Shown in pieces: positions 20,220-29,403 of a stretch of 64,000 nucleotides of DNA. Source of the DNA: Bacteroides reticulotermitis JCM 10512 (GTDB taxonomy: Bacteria > Bacteroidota > Bacteroidia > Bacteroidales > Bacteroidaceae). The stretch is from contig NZ_BAIV01000003.1 in the NCBI RefSeq assembly GCF_000517545.1, positions 186,001-250,000 of the forward strand, read 5' to 3'. Under the pieces are notes generated by a model, which worked only from the letters and a program-made list of their open reading frames with translations, was not told the origin of the DNA and did not search any database. Each line of letters opens with the position of its first letter. Positions within the stretch are counted from its first letter, which is position 1. The position numbers and the translations under genes were made by a program.

Positions 20220-20771
20220 ATGAATCCATATAATGAACGCGAGGTATTAGAGCTCCTTCAAGAAGAGAGTACGCAGCGGAAGGCCTTCGAGATGGTTGTT
20301 AAGCAGTACAGCGAACAACTATATTGGCAAATCCGTCGGATGGTACTATCGCATGAAGACGCGAACGACCTTCTTCAAAACACTTTCATCAAAGCATGGA
20401 CCAGCATTGGCTACTTTCGTGCTGAGGCGAAGTTGTCCACATGGCTCTACCGCATTGCCCTGAATGAATGCCTTACTTTTCTAAACAAACAGCGTGCTGT
20501 CAATACGTTGGCTATTGACGATCCGGAAGCATCGGTTGTGGAGAAGTTGGAGAGTGACGCTTATTTTTCAGGCGACCGGGTGCAGATGCTTTTGCAAAAG
20601 GCATTGCTTACTCTACCCGAAAAGCAGCGCATGGTGTTCAACCTGAAATATTATCAGGAGATGAAGTACGAGGAGATGTCCGACATCTTTGGGACTTCGG
20701 TTGGGGCTTTGAAAGCTTCCTATCATCATGCAGTGAAGAAAATAGAGAAATTTTTAGAAGAAATCGATTAA
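20220..20771 (+). CDS. ECF RNA polymerase sigma-70 factor
   Basis: A 183-residue alternative sigma factor. Region 2 shows DANDLLQNTFIKAWTSIGYF and LSTWLYRIALNECLTFL. Region 4 has LPEKQRMVFNLKYYQEMKYEEMSDIFGTSVGALKASYHHAVKKI. It lacks a FecR partner; instead two small downstream genes on the same strand (20796 and 21227) encode a single-span protein and an exported protein. This sigma/membrane/secreted order recurs in Bacteroidetes and suggests an envelope-stress circuit. It follows the L,D-transpeptidase gene by 23 nt. Confidence 0.93.
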   Translation: MNPYNEREVLELLQEESTQRKAFEMVVKQYSEQLYWQIRRMVLSHEDANDLLQNTFIKAWTSIGYFRAEAKLSTWLYRIALNECLTFLNKQRAVNTLAIDDPEASVVEKLESDAYFSGDRVQMLLQKALLTLPEKQRMVFNLKYYQEMKYEEMSDIFGTSVGALKASYHHAVKKIEKFLEEID

Positions 20772-20795
20772 ACCTTTTAAGAGACAAACTGTCTA

Positions 20796-21200
20796 ATGAA
20801 AAGAGAGGAGGATAATGGTATGAAAGAAGAAGAAAATATACTTAAGAAGATAGGGCGAGAGAATACTTTCAAGGTACCTGATGGTTATTTTGATCATTTG
20901 GCTTCGGAAGTTATGGACAAACTCCCCGAGCAAGAAAAAAACGTTTCGCTGCCCCATAAACCTACTGCCTGGACTAAGAAGTTGAAGCCTTTGCTATATA
21001 TGGCTGCAATGTTTGCAGGAGCAGCATTTATTATTCGTGTGGCATCCTTAGGGTATAAAGAAACAAATATAGATACAGCGGCAACCGAAACAAACGATAC
21101 GGAGATTGTATCTGATCAGATGATCGATGTTGCCATTGAAGGTACGATGTTGGATGATTACTCCTTGTATGTCTACCTAAGCGATGTTAGTGCAGATTAA
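20796..21200 (+). CDS. Single-span membrane protein, putative anti-sigma partner
   Basis: A 134-residue protein with a charged cytoplasmic N-terminus (NTFKVPDGYFDHLASEVMDKLPE), one hydrophobic segment (LLYMAAMFAGAAFIIRVASL, about 68-87) and an acidic outer tail. The arrangement N-in, one span, short periplasmic tail is that of small anti-sigma factors, and it follows the ECF sigma gene by 24 nt. No known anti-sigma zinc motif (HxxxCxxC) is present. The role is inferred from position only. An in-frame ATG at 20820 is an alternative start. Confidence 0.7.
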   Translation: MKREEDNGMKEEENILKKIGRENTFKVPDGYFDHLASEVMDKLPEQEKNVSLPHKPTAWTKKLKPLLYMAAMFAGAAFIIRVASLGYKETNIDTAATETNDTEIVSDQMIDVAIEGTMLDDYSLYVYLSDVSAD

Positions 21201-21226
21201 TAAACCAAACTGATGTATATTAAGAA

Positions 21227-21697
21227 ATGAAGAAACTGTTACTTATACTCCTGCTTCTTTGCGGGATGACACCTATACTTCGTGCTGCTGATGGATGTGA
21301 TCAGCATTTGACTCGTGATGAATTCAGGGCTAAGCAGAAAGCATTCATCATGGAGAAAGCAGAATTAACGAAAGAAGAAGCTGCTAAATTCTTCCCTGTT
21401 TATTTTGAACTTCAGGACCGGAAGAAAAAGTTGAATGATGAGTCGTGGGACTTGGTACGTAAAGGCAAAAATGATAAAACGACGGATGCAGAGTATGGAA
21501 CAATTATAGAAAAGATAACCGACAACCGTATCGCTTCCGATCGATTGGATAAAACATACTTGGATAAGTTCAAGAAAATATTGCCTAACCGCAAGATTTA
21601 CCTGGTACAACGAGCTGAAATGCGTTTTCATCGTGAACTGTTGAAGAATGTACAAGGTAAAGGAGGCGGGCACGAATCTCAGGACCGTAGAAAATAA
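21227..21697 (+). CDS. Small exported protein of an ECF-sigma operon (Spy/CpxP-like)
   Basis: A 156-residue protein with a signal peptide (LLLILLLLCGMTPILRAADG). The mature part is helical and highly charged: FRAKQKAFIMEKAELTKEEAAKFFPVYFELQDRKKKLNDESW. Similar proteins after ECF sigma genes in Bacteroidetes have been labelled sensors of ECF sigma factors or Spy/CpxP-like chaperones. It is the last gene of this run, and a hairpin follows at 21797. The function is inference. Confidence 0.68.
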   Translation: MKKLLLILLLLCGMTPILRAADGCDQHLTRDEFRAKQKAFIMEKAELTKEEAAKFFPVYFELQDRKKKLNDESWDLVRKGKNDKTTDAEYGTIIEKITDNRIASDRLDKTYLDKFKKILPNRKIYLVQRAEMRFHRELLKNVQGKGGGHESQDRRK

Positions 21698-21796
21698 AAC
21701 ATTGAAGTACTGCCTTGACAGCTAGATGAAAAGGGCGGCTATCGATGTAAAATAGATAGATTAAAGAAACTCCTTATAGATCATACTTTAAAAAGA

Positions 21797-21849
21797 ACCC
21801 CCTTGTTTTAGTTTATTCGGAATGAATATGACTAAAATGAGGGGTGTTT
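21797..21849 (+). terminator. Probable terminator of the rnz-to-21697 operon
   Basis: Imperfect long arms (ACCCCCTTGTTTTAGT against ACTAAAATGAGGGGT) with an inner TATTC/GAATA pairing and TGTTTC after. It is 100 nt downstream of the last stop. Confidence 0.55.
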
Positions 21850-22178
21850 CATTCAGACTCTGTTTGCAATAACCTTTCGGGGCCACTTACAAAAGTATAG
21901 GCTGATGCGGCGTCAATTTTCACATGCTATCATGTCATAGTCACTTTTTTGCATATAATTCAGTATATCAGATGCTTACTTTGCGTCTTCTTTTAGGCTT
22001 ACATTTATTTACCCGCTTGGATAGCTTATTTTGTAGAGCCATTCGTCTATCGATGCAGCTCATCCGCTAGATAGCACGTTGATCTCAGTTAAGGAGAGTA
22101 ATAGAATCGTGAATCAGAAAGAATAGGTGCAAACGTGTAAACTGAAATCAGGAAAATTAGGGCTTTGATGTTTTCACT
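21850..22178. other. Non-coding stretch in a convergent intergenic region
   Basis: There is no gene signal here. It leads into the palindrome array at 22179. Together with the array and the element at 22374-22765 it forms a 1.15-kb gene-free gap between two genes that end towards each other. Confidence 0.5.
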
Positions 22179-22305
22179 CAATTGCTGCTTGCTTTCGTCC
22201 AAATGCCCGGGGGAAGGCGAGCAAATGCCCCGGGCTTTCATGCAAATGCCCGGGGCATTCGAACGGAATACCTGCTTATTGCTCCAAATGCTTGCGCTTT
22301 GTTTG
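22179..22305. repeat. Array A: GC-rich palindromic cores at a 21-22 bp period
   Basis: Units begin at about 22179, 22200, 22222, 22243, 22264 and 22285. The best units read CAAATGCCC(C/G)GGG followed by a variable half; 22179 and 22264 are degenerate. The cores CCCGGG, CCCCGGG and CCCGGGG are self-complementary. The short frame crossing this array (22165-22365) is not a gene. Confidence 0.75.
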
Positions 22306-22373
22306 ATTTGTGAGATAGCCGGCATAAACTGCTCGGCTATTTTGGGTAAAATGGTAGGAAAATAAGGTTTTGA

Positions 22374-22765
22374 TTTTCTCCTTTCAGCTTTCAGTTTTTC
22401 AGCAAATCAATTGATAGACAGAGCTTTTGGGCTGAAGGCAAAGCCTGAAAGAGTCTTGTGTCTTTCAGGCTTTCTCTGTTATGATAAGTTAGCTTGTTTA
22501 AAGCTTTGGAATGAGCGGAGGCATACAGACAATGCTTCGCTTTTTCATGTAACAGCGAGTTTTCTATTGTCAGCCCGGTGAATTGATTGGTTCTGAAGTC
22601 AGACTTGATTATTCGCTGCGCAAGTTCGGTGATTCACTTCGAGCGTCTATCGGCTGAAAGGGCTGAAAGCAGTATTTAGCCCTTGCTTTCAGTCTTATCG
22701 TTTGTATATCAGTTAGTTATCCCGAAACTGAAGCTGAAGGCTAAAAATGAACATTATGCAGAGGG
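22374..22765. repeat. Dispersed non-coding element, copy 1 (with hairpin)
   Basis: This 392-bp stretch aligns along its length with 49864-50256 (393 bp). The shared blocks are CTTTCAG repeats at the start, TTGATA and CTGAA near the hairpin, GTTCGGT in the middle, CTGAAAGGGCTGAAA, TTGCTTTCAGTCT and CTGAAGGCTAAAA. A perfect 13-bp stem with an 8-nt loop lies at 22440-22473. A second stem pairs CTGAAAGCA (22663-22671) with TGCTTTCAG (22684-22692). Confidence 0.75.
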
Positions 22766-22851
22766 GCGTGAATCGGGGCTGGAAGTGTATGGTGCTAGAC
22801 TTTGACCTGAGAATATACATTCAAAATATAGCGAAAAGCAGCCCCCTTGTC

Positions 22852-23639
22852 TTATAATCCAAGCTTTTTTGCTTCATCCCATATCTTGTCCATCTCCTCC
22901 AGCGACATATCTTTCAGGCTGCGTCCCTCTTTGATGGTGTGTGCCTCCAGGTAATTAAAGCGGTTGATAAATTTCTGATTGGTACGTTCCAAAGCATTGT
23001 CCGGATTGATCTTATATAAACGGGCTGCATTGATGAGGCTAAACATCACGTCACCGAACTCAGCCTCTGCTTTATCTTTGTCCATATTGCTACTTCCGCT
23101 TGAAACTCGCCAATCTCTTCTTTCACCTTTTTCCAAACCTGTTCGCGCTCTTCCCAGTCGAATCCTACATTACGGGCTTTGTCTTGAATACGGTATGCCT
23201 TAATTAGCGATGGCAGAGAACTTGGCACACCACTCAAAACGCTTGTGTTACCATCTTTTTCTTTCAGTTTCAACTGTTCCCAGTTCTCAGAAACCTGACC
23301 GGCTGTCTCGGCTTTCTCCTCTCCGAATACGTGCGGATGGCGGAAGATCAGCTTTTCACAGAGTTTATCGCATACATCCTTCATGTCGAAATCGCCCGTT
23401 TCAGAGCCTATCCGGGCGTAGAAGCCCACGTGCAGCAATACATCACCCAATTCCTTGCAGATGTCTTTTTTATCATTTCGCATTAAAGCGTCGCAGAGTT
23501 CGTAGGTTTCTTCAATTGTATTGGGACGCAAGCTTTCGTTGGTCTGTTTGCGGTCCCACGGACATTTGACACGAAGTTCGTCAAGGATGTCAAGGAAGCG
23601 TCCGAACGCCTCCATTTGTTCTTCTCTTGTATGTAGCAT
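22852..23639 (-). CDS. mazG: Nucleoside triphosphate pyrophosphohydrolase MazG (1-base deletion near 23087)
   Basis: This cytoplasmic enzyme hydrolyses NTPs to NMP and pyrophosphate, limiting damaged nucleotides and modulating the stringent response. It has two MazG-type halves, with the first showing CPWDRKQTNESLRPNTIEETYEL and ELGDVLLHVGFYARIG, and the second EAEFGDVMFSLINAARLY in another frame. Adding an A near 23087 (EVANMDKDKAEAEFGD) gives 262 residues, the usual length. A TATCTTTG box is found at 23668-23675 before the start. Its 3' end faces the ECF-sigma operon across the array/element gap. Confidence 0.93.
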
Positions 23640-23667
23640 CTTATTTGTTTTTTATTGATGAATAATG

Positions 23668-23675
23668 CAAAGATA
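23668..23675 (-). promoter_or_regulatory. -7 box of mazG
   Basis: The minus strand reads TATCTTTG, 28 nt before the mazG start and within the gap after the DUF3810 gene. Confidence 0.55.
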
Positions 23676-23694
23676 GCACTTTTTATAAATCGTC

Positions 23695-24768
23695 TTACTT
23701 CAAATCGGGGCTGACTATTCCTTTTTTCGACTCGCGATATGATAGCAAAAGTCCCACAACCTCCGAATAGTTCTGCCGTCCGCTCTCTATTTTGTTCCCT
23801 TTCAAGTAAAGATCATAAATCCAATCCTGCGCCGCACCGATCAGTGGACTGTATTTGGCACTCCAATACGCTTGGTTCTTCTGCGCTAACTCGATGATTT
23901 CCGGCCGGATACGTCGAACCAACTTGATATAATCTTCTTCGGGAAGTAGTCGCTGAGCATTGCGCAGCACATGATTGAGCACAGAGAAATAACCGGAGAA
24001 ACGAATCCCCATAGCTGTCGACCGGGTACAAACCTGATACGCATAAAAGTTAGCTTCCGCCTCGCTGGTGATGCCAAGCAGGTGTGCCAATTCGTGTGCG
24101 TAAGTTGCCGGATAATTGACAGGCAATAGATCGCCATTGAGCGTAAACTCACAGAAAAAAGGCCCCATGCTTCCCGTTACCCCTACCATGGAGATGAACG
24201 GCGTAAAGAGCATCGTCTTTACCCGCGGTGATTCATGCGGGGGACGGTGTACGCCTAAACTGTCGGCCACTTCGTTGTATAACCGAACCGTTTCCCGGCA
24301 AACCAATTCTTCATTAATGCTGTTCACGGGGGTATACGAATGATTCAGGTTGTCTATATATTCCGCTACAAATTCACGAAGATTCTGCGGATCGTAACTT
24401 GAATACGCAATGTTCGTACGTTGGTAGAAGTTGGGTTGTGAATAGTTGAGTCCCCATGCCAGATAAAACCATACATATATCCAAAGCAGGTATTCACCAT
24501 CGCGGAGTAAGATTGTTTTCCATGAATGCTTTTTCCGGATGCGGGCATAGAAAGGGTAGGCGATAACGCCCACAATGCTCAGAAATATGAATAAATCTCC
24601 CAATGCGAATGGAATCAGGCGCGAGAAAGAAGACAGGCAGAAAGATAGTGGAGGATAAACCGAACGGGCGTATGCTTCTCCCATGGCAGGTAGGCTCTGC
24701 GTGAGCCATACTAGTAGTAAAAGTACTCCAAGGATGGAGTAGCGAATGGTTTGTTTTCTCTTTTTCAT
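23695..24768 (-). CDS. DUF3810-family membrane protein with HExxH metalloprotease motif
   Basis: A 357-residue protein with three N-terminal membrane spans (about 11-30, 55-75 and 93-108) and a soluble domain. The domain carries HELAH at 225-229 and, seven residues on, SEAEANFYAYQ, which supplies a glutamate as in gluzincin zinc proteases. These residues are what an active metalloprotease needs, but no substrate is known for the family. It precedes mazG by 55 nt on the same strand, though mazG has its own -7 box. A TACTTTTG box lies upstream at 24792. Confidence 0.88.
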   Translation of the reverse strand: MKKRKQTIRYSILGVLLLLVWLTQSLPAMGEAYARSVYPPLSFCLSSFSRLIPFALGDLFIFLSIVGVIAYPFYARIRKKHSWKTILLRDGEYLLWIYVWFYLAWGLNYSQPNFYQRTNIAYSSYDPQNLREFVAEYIDNLNHSYTPVNSINEELVCRETVRLYNEVADSLGVHRPPHESPRVKTMLFTPFISMVGVTGSMGPFFCEFTLNGDLLPVNYPATYAHELAHLLGITSEAEANFYAYQVCTRSTAMGIRFSGYFSVLNHVLRNAQRLLPEEDYIKLVRRIRPEIIELAQKNQAYWSAKYSPLIGAAQDWIYDLYLKGNKIESGRQNYSEVVGLLLSYRESKKGIVSPDLK

Positions 24769-24791
24769 ATCGCTAACCTGTTTTCGGGGAA

Positions 24792-24799
24792 CAAAAGTA
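24792..24799 (-). promoter_or_regulatory. -7 box of the DUF3810 gene
   Basis: The minus strand reads TACTTTTG, 23 nt upstream of the start at 24768. It lies in the divergent region shared with valS. Confidence 0.55.
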
Positions 24800-24831
24800 C
24801 GGAATCTTATGACTATATTCTAGTTATTTAT

Positions 24832-24839
24832 TAATTTTG
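24832..24839 (+). promoter_or_regulatory. -7 box of valS
   Basis: TAATTTTG matches TAnnTTTG, about 54 nt before the valS ATG. No clear -33 element. Confidence 0.5.
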
Positions 24840-24893
24840 CATTCGTATTTCGTAAACTTTGGCAATAAATAATTTATATATACAGAAAAGAAC

Positions 24894-27532
24894 ATGGAAT
24901 TAGCAAGTAAGTACAATCCCGCTGACGTAGAAGGAAAATGGTACCAGTATTGGCTGGACCATCATTTATTCAGTTCGAAACCCGATGGCCGTGAACCTTA
25001 CACAGTCGTCATCCCGCCTCCTAACGTCACTGGTGTGTTGCACATGGGACACATGCTGAACAATACCATTCAAGATATTTTAGTTCGTCGTGCACGGATG
25101 GAAGGCAAGAATGCTTGCTGGGTACCGGGTACAGACCATGCTTCTATTGCCACCGAGGCCAAAGTTGTGAACCGGTTGGCGGCGCAGGGAATTAAGAAAA
25201 CGGACTTGAGCCGCGACGAATTTCTTGAGCACGCATGGGAGTGGACTAACGAACACGGGGGCATTATTTTAAAACAACTTCGTCGGCTGGGCGCTTCTTG
25301 CGACTGGAGTCGTACCGCTTTTACGATGGATGAGACGCGTAGCGAAAGTGTTCTTAAAGTATTTGTCGATCTATACAACAAAGGGTTGATCTACCGGGGA
25401 GTCCGCATGGTAAACTGGGACCCGAAGGCATTGACCGCCCTTTCTGACGAAGAAGTTATCTTCAAGGAAGAGCACGGCAAGTTATATTACTTGCGTTACC
25501 AAGTAGAAGGCGATCCCGAAGGACGTTATGCAGTGGTAGCCACAACGCGTCCGGAAACGATCATGGGCGATACGGCAATGTGTATCAACCCGAACGATCC
25601 GAAGAACGAATGGTTGAAAGGGAAAAAAGTGATTATTCCTTTGGTAAACCGCGCTATTCCGGTGATCGAAGATGACTATGTAGACATTGAGTTCGGTACG
25701 GGATGTCTGAAAGTGACTCCTGCTCATGATGTGAACGACTATATGTTGGGCGAGAAGTACAATCTGCCGAGCATTGATATATTCAACGACAACGGAACGC
25801 TGAGCGAAGCTGCCGGACTTTATATCGGTATGGATCGCTTTGATGTTCGTAAGCAGATTGAGAAAGACCTCGATGCTGCCGGATTGTTGGACAAGACCGA
25901 AGCTTATACCAATAAGGTTGGCTATTCCGAACGTACCAATGTGGTGATCGAACCGAAACTGTCGATGCAGTGGTTCCTTAAAATGGAGCATTTTGCCGCC
26001 ATGGCGTTGCCACCGGTAATGAATGACGAACTGAAGTTTTATCCGGCTAAATATAAAAATACCTATCGCCATTGGATGGAGAACATCAAGGACTGGTGCA
26101 TCAGCCGTCAGCTGTGGTGGGGACATCGTATTCCTGCTTACTTCCTGCCGGCAGGAGGTTATGTAGTAGCTTCCACGCCCGATGAAGCGTTAGCGAAAGC
26201 GAAAGAACAAACCGGCGATGCAACCCTGACGATGGACGATCTTCGTCAGGATGAGGATTGTTTGGATACTTGGTTCTCTTCTTGGCTGTGGCCAATCTCG
26301 TTGTTTGATGGAATCAACAAACCGGGTAATGAAGAGATCAAATATTACTATCCGACAAGCGATTTGGTTACCGGTCCGGACATCATCTTCTTCTGGGTAG
26401 CCCGCATGATTATGGCAGGGTACGAGTACGAAGCCAGATGCCGTTTAAGAATGTGTATTTTACCGGTATCGTTCGCGACAAACAGGGACGCAAGATGTCT
26501 AAATCCTTAGGCAACTCGCCCGATCCGTTGGAACTGATCGATAAGTACGGAGCAGATGGGGTACGTATGGGCATGATGCTTTCGGCTCCTGCTGGAAATG
26601 ATATCCTTTTCGACGATGTACTTTGCGAGCAGGGACGTAATTTCAACAATAAGATATGGAATGCTTTCCGTCTGATCAAGGGATGGACGGTTGATGATAA
26701 TATTCAAGCTTCGGAAGCTGCTAAATTAGCTGTTCACTGGTTTGAATCCAAACAGAATGAAGTAGCTGCTGAGGTAGCGGACCTGTTTAGCAAATACCGT
26801 TTGAGTGAAGCGTTGATGGCTGTTTACAAACTGTTCTGGGATGAGTTCTCTTCCTGGTACTTGGAAATGATTAAGCCGGCTTATGGACAAGGAATCGACC
26901 GTGCTACTTATGACGCTACGCTTGGTTTCCTTGATAACTTGCTACACCTGCTTCATCCGTTTATGCCATTCATCACGGAAGAGTTGTGGCAGCAAATGCA
27001 CGAACGCAATAAAGCCGAAGGCGAGAGTTTGATGGTAAGTGCTTTGCGTATGGATACGTCGGTTGATACAACGTTTGTTGCTCAGTTTGAAGTCGTAAAG
27101 GAAGTTATCAGCAGCATTCGTAGTATTCGTCTGCAAAAGAATATTGCCCAGAAGGAAGCACTTGATCTGCAAGTGTTGGGTAGTAACTCTGTTGCTGAGT
27201 TCAATGCCGTAATTCAGAAGATGTGTAACCTCTCTTCCATCGAAGTAGTGGCTAACAAAGCAGAAGGTGCTTCTTCTTTCATGGTAGGAACTACCGAGTA
27301 TGCAGTACCTTTGGAAAACATGATCGATGTAGATGCTGAGATTGAGCGTATGGAAGCTGAACTAAAACATAAAGAGGGATTCTTGCAAGGTGTATTGAAG
27401 AAACTTAGCAATGAAAAGTTTGTCAATAATGCTCCGGCAGCTGTTCTCGAAATGGAACGTAAGAAGCAAGCCGATGCGGAAAGTATCATCAGCTCGCTTA
27501 AAGAAAGCATTGCTGCCTTGAAAAAAGCATAA
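24894..27532 (+). CDS. valS: Valyl-tRNA synthetase (1-base deletion near 26436)
   Basis: This essential cytoplasmic enzyme charges tRNA-Val. The class I HIGH motif appears as [17 protein letters not shown] near residues 41-57, the editing domain follows, and KMSKS occurs in [12 protein letters not shown]-terminal coiled coil ([19 protein letters not shown]) closes the protein, as in other ValRS. The frame is lost between [12 protein letters not shown] and [12 protein letters not shown]; restoring an A in CCAGATG near 26436 gives 879 residues, a normal length. Because the gene is essential, the break is best read as a sequencing error. A strong bidirectional hairpin follows at 27549. Confidence 0.97.
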
Positions 27533-27548
27533 CAGAATACCTGTTATC

Positions 27549-27591
27549 AAACAATTAGGGCTATTCCTTCAAGGAATAGCCCTAATTGTTT
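27549..27591. terminator. Bidirectional terminator between valS and the convergent 27615 gene
   Basis: Perfect 20-base arms around a single C (27570), with AACAATTAGGGC on the left and its complement on the right, and T-runs on both strands. It serves two genes that converge here. Confidence 0.92.
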
Positions 27592-27614
27592 TTATCTATA
27601 TAGACTCGCAGGTA

Positions 27615-28064
27615 TTATCTTTCCAGCAAATCCTTCAAAAAGTCGTCAAGTTCCTGATCCAATCCCTTTAGCAACTCATCATTAACAAGCAGCGTATCAT
27701 CGTCTAGCAATAATAGTTCGGCTACGGTTTCTTTGTCCTCGTCTACCAGAACGAAGGAATAAGGTTTCAGAATCGTAAGCTTGTCAAAGTCACCCGCATT
27801 CTTCATGCGTCCGAGAGTGTTACGGAGAATAGGTTCGATGACGTCTACAAAGTCATCTTCATCGTAAGTTGCCCACTCTTCAACCATGACATTTGCCAAC
27901 TCCTCGTCTTCATCATTAAAAATGATAAACAGACCGGATACTTGATTCGGTTGTAGATGAATATCGGTTACGGCACTCTGCTCACCACAGTTGCACGCGT
28001 ACTTACCGACTGCCTTTTGGATAGCCGTTTCGATGATAGATAATGATTGTTGGCTCAATTTCAT
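27615..28064 (-). CDS. Conserved hypothetical acidic protein
   Basis: I do not recognise this 149-residue protein. It is strongly acidic, soluble and probably alpha/beta, with a CNCGE pair of cysteines at about 24-26, a strand-like VSGLFIIFNDEDEELANVMVEEW, and a C-terminal run of aspartate and leucine (LDQELDDFLKDLLER). Coding character is good: no long competing frame, conserved-looking amphipathic pattern, and a terminator beyond it. It lies 61 nt after the DUF6340 gene on the same strand, so co-transcription is possible. Confidence 0.72.
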   Translation of the reverse strand: MKLSQQSLSIIETAIQKAVGKYACNCGEQSAVTDIHLQPNQVSGLFIIFNDEDEELANVMVEEWATYDEDDFVDVIEPILRNTLGRMKNAGDFDKLTILKPYSFVLVDEDKETVAELLLLDDDTLLVNDELLKGLDQELDDFLKDLLER

Positions 28065-28125
28065 GTTATTCTCCTTTTAATCTGTTCAAAGGTATGAAAA
28101 AAATAAGAACCTTTGCGTTTTTTTA

Positions 28126-29231
28126 TTAAAAATCATTGTTGAACCGTTGCATTTGCATATTCAGCTTTTGAATTTGGCTGTTTCTTTCGGTCAACTCGAC
28201 TAGATATTTAGTGATGAGAATGAAATTCGGTATCTTGTTAAAGTTGAAGTTTCTCTCGTCCACTTTATCTAATTTCTCTATTTTCTGGGCATATTCCTGC
28301 GCTTTTCTAGCCCAGTTCTCTGCCTCCGGAAGATTGTCCTTCATCTCGTAGTAGAGTGCTATGTTGAGAGCAGCCCGCATCTTTTTCTTGTTGCCTTTGC
28401 TTTCATCATAGGTCTTTTTCCAGAGCTCGTAGGCATTGTCCCACGAATCTTCGCGCACATAAATGGCAGCATCTCGCATATTGACAGATCCTCCTGTATA
28501 CAGGAACCGGTCTTCCGTTCTCCAGTATGGTATCAATTGCTTTACGGGGCTGATGCCTGCGAAGGTAGAAGCTTCTTTTACAATTTGGGTGTCGGAAATC
28601 AAGCGGTTCAAAACTTCTTTTTCCGTACTGCCGTACCTTTCCCAGAAGATGCTATCTTTAGGGATGATGGTAACCATTGGGGTACTCCGTTCCGGTAAAT
28701 ATACTTTGATGGTAGGGTAGGTTTTTACATCTACAACTCCTCTGAAAACACCATATTCCGATTGATAGGAGATCGTCTTGGTAGCTTGAATCTGTAGGTT
28801 CTCCAATGAAATAAGGAGATCTACGCCTAGGCTGTTTGTCAATCGGTTCACTTCGTTTGGGCTTAGTGTGTTTTCACGCGGTAAAATATCAAGTGCTCGT
28901 AAAGCCGAATCACAGATAACTACTTCATCAAAATAATTTTGATTGGCTATTTCTTCAGCTAACGCTTCTACCGCTAGTTTGAATCGCCATAAGAATATGC
29001 GGTTGCGCGACGTATCTTATTAATATCATCTTCTTTTTGCTCGGTTTCGGGCAGAAGATTATTATCGGGTACTACACTGGTGTTGTTTACAACAGCAACT
29101 TTCCGCAATTGGGCAGGAAAAGTTATTTCCGCAGGTTGCATATAGTCAATAGACAGTTGCTCGATCGTTTGGCAACCGCTGAGAGTAAGCACTATCAGGG
29201 AAATGCAGATTAGTGAACAAGATTTAGCCAT
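28126..29231 (-). CDS. DUF6340-family lipoprotein (1-base deletion near 28982)
   Basis: An exported lipoprotein of about 368 residues after correction. The signal ends TLSGC (Cys20), followed by QTIEQLSIDYMQPAEITFPAQLRKVAVVNNT, typical of this Bacteroidetes family. Beyond the break the frame reads FKLAVEALAEEIANQNYFDEVVICDSALR. The C-terminal half has TPR-like helices (AALNIALYYEMKDNLPEAENWARKA). Adding a T near 28982 (YGDFKLAVEAL) restores continuity. Function unknown. Promoter box at 29281. Confidence 0.85.
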
Positions 29232-29280
29232 AGTTCTGTTTTCTTTAGTAGTTAAAACTCCAATGCACGCTACTATAAAG

Positions 29281-29288
29281 CAAATGTA
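29281..29288 (-). promoter_or_regulatory. -7 box of the DUF6340 gene
   Basis: The minus strand reads TACATTTG, 49 nt before the start at 29231 and just past the secA terminator. Confidence 0.55.
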
Positions 29289-29308
29289 CTATTTTCGTAT
29301 GAATAAAT

Positions 29309-29345
29309 GAAAGCCTCAAACAGATTTTAACCGTTTGAGGCTTTC
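29309..29345 (-). terminator. Terminator of secA
   Basis: Perfect 13-base arms (GAAAGCCTCAAAC and GTTTGAGGCTTTC) with an 11-nt loop, 58 nt beyond the secA stop; the minus strand then runs ATTTATTC. Confidence 0.8.
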
Positions 29346-29403
29346 TTTTATTGAAATCAGATACAAGGTGCCTATAAGGATACCCTGTCAATCCCGTGTT
29401 TTA

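Noticed and set aside
22165-22365. A 66-codon frame crossing palindrome array A
   Set aside because: The open frame follows from the 21-bp period (a multiple of three) in GC-rich repeats; composition is not protein-like.
25482-26126. A 214-codon minus-strand frame opposite valS
   Set aside because: It is antisense to conserved valS sequence; no signal, no domain, no promoter.
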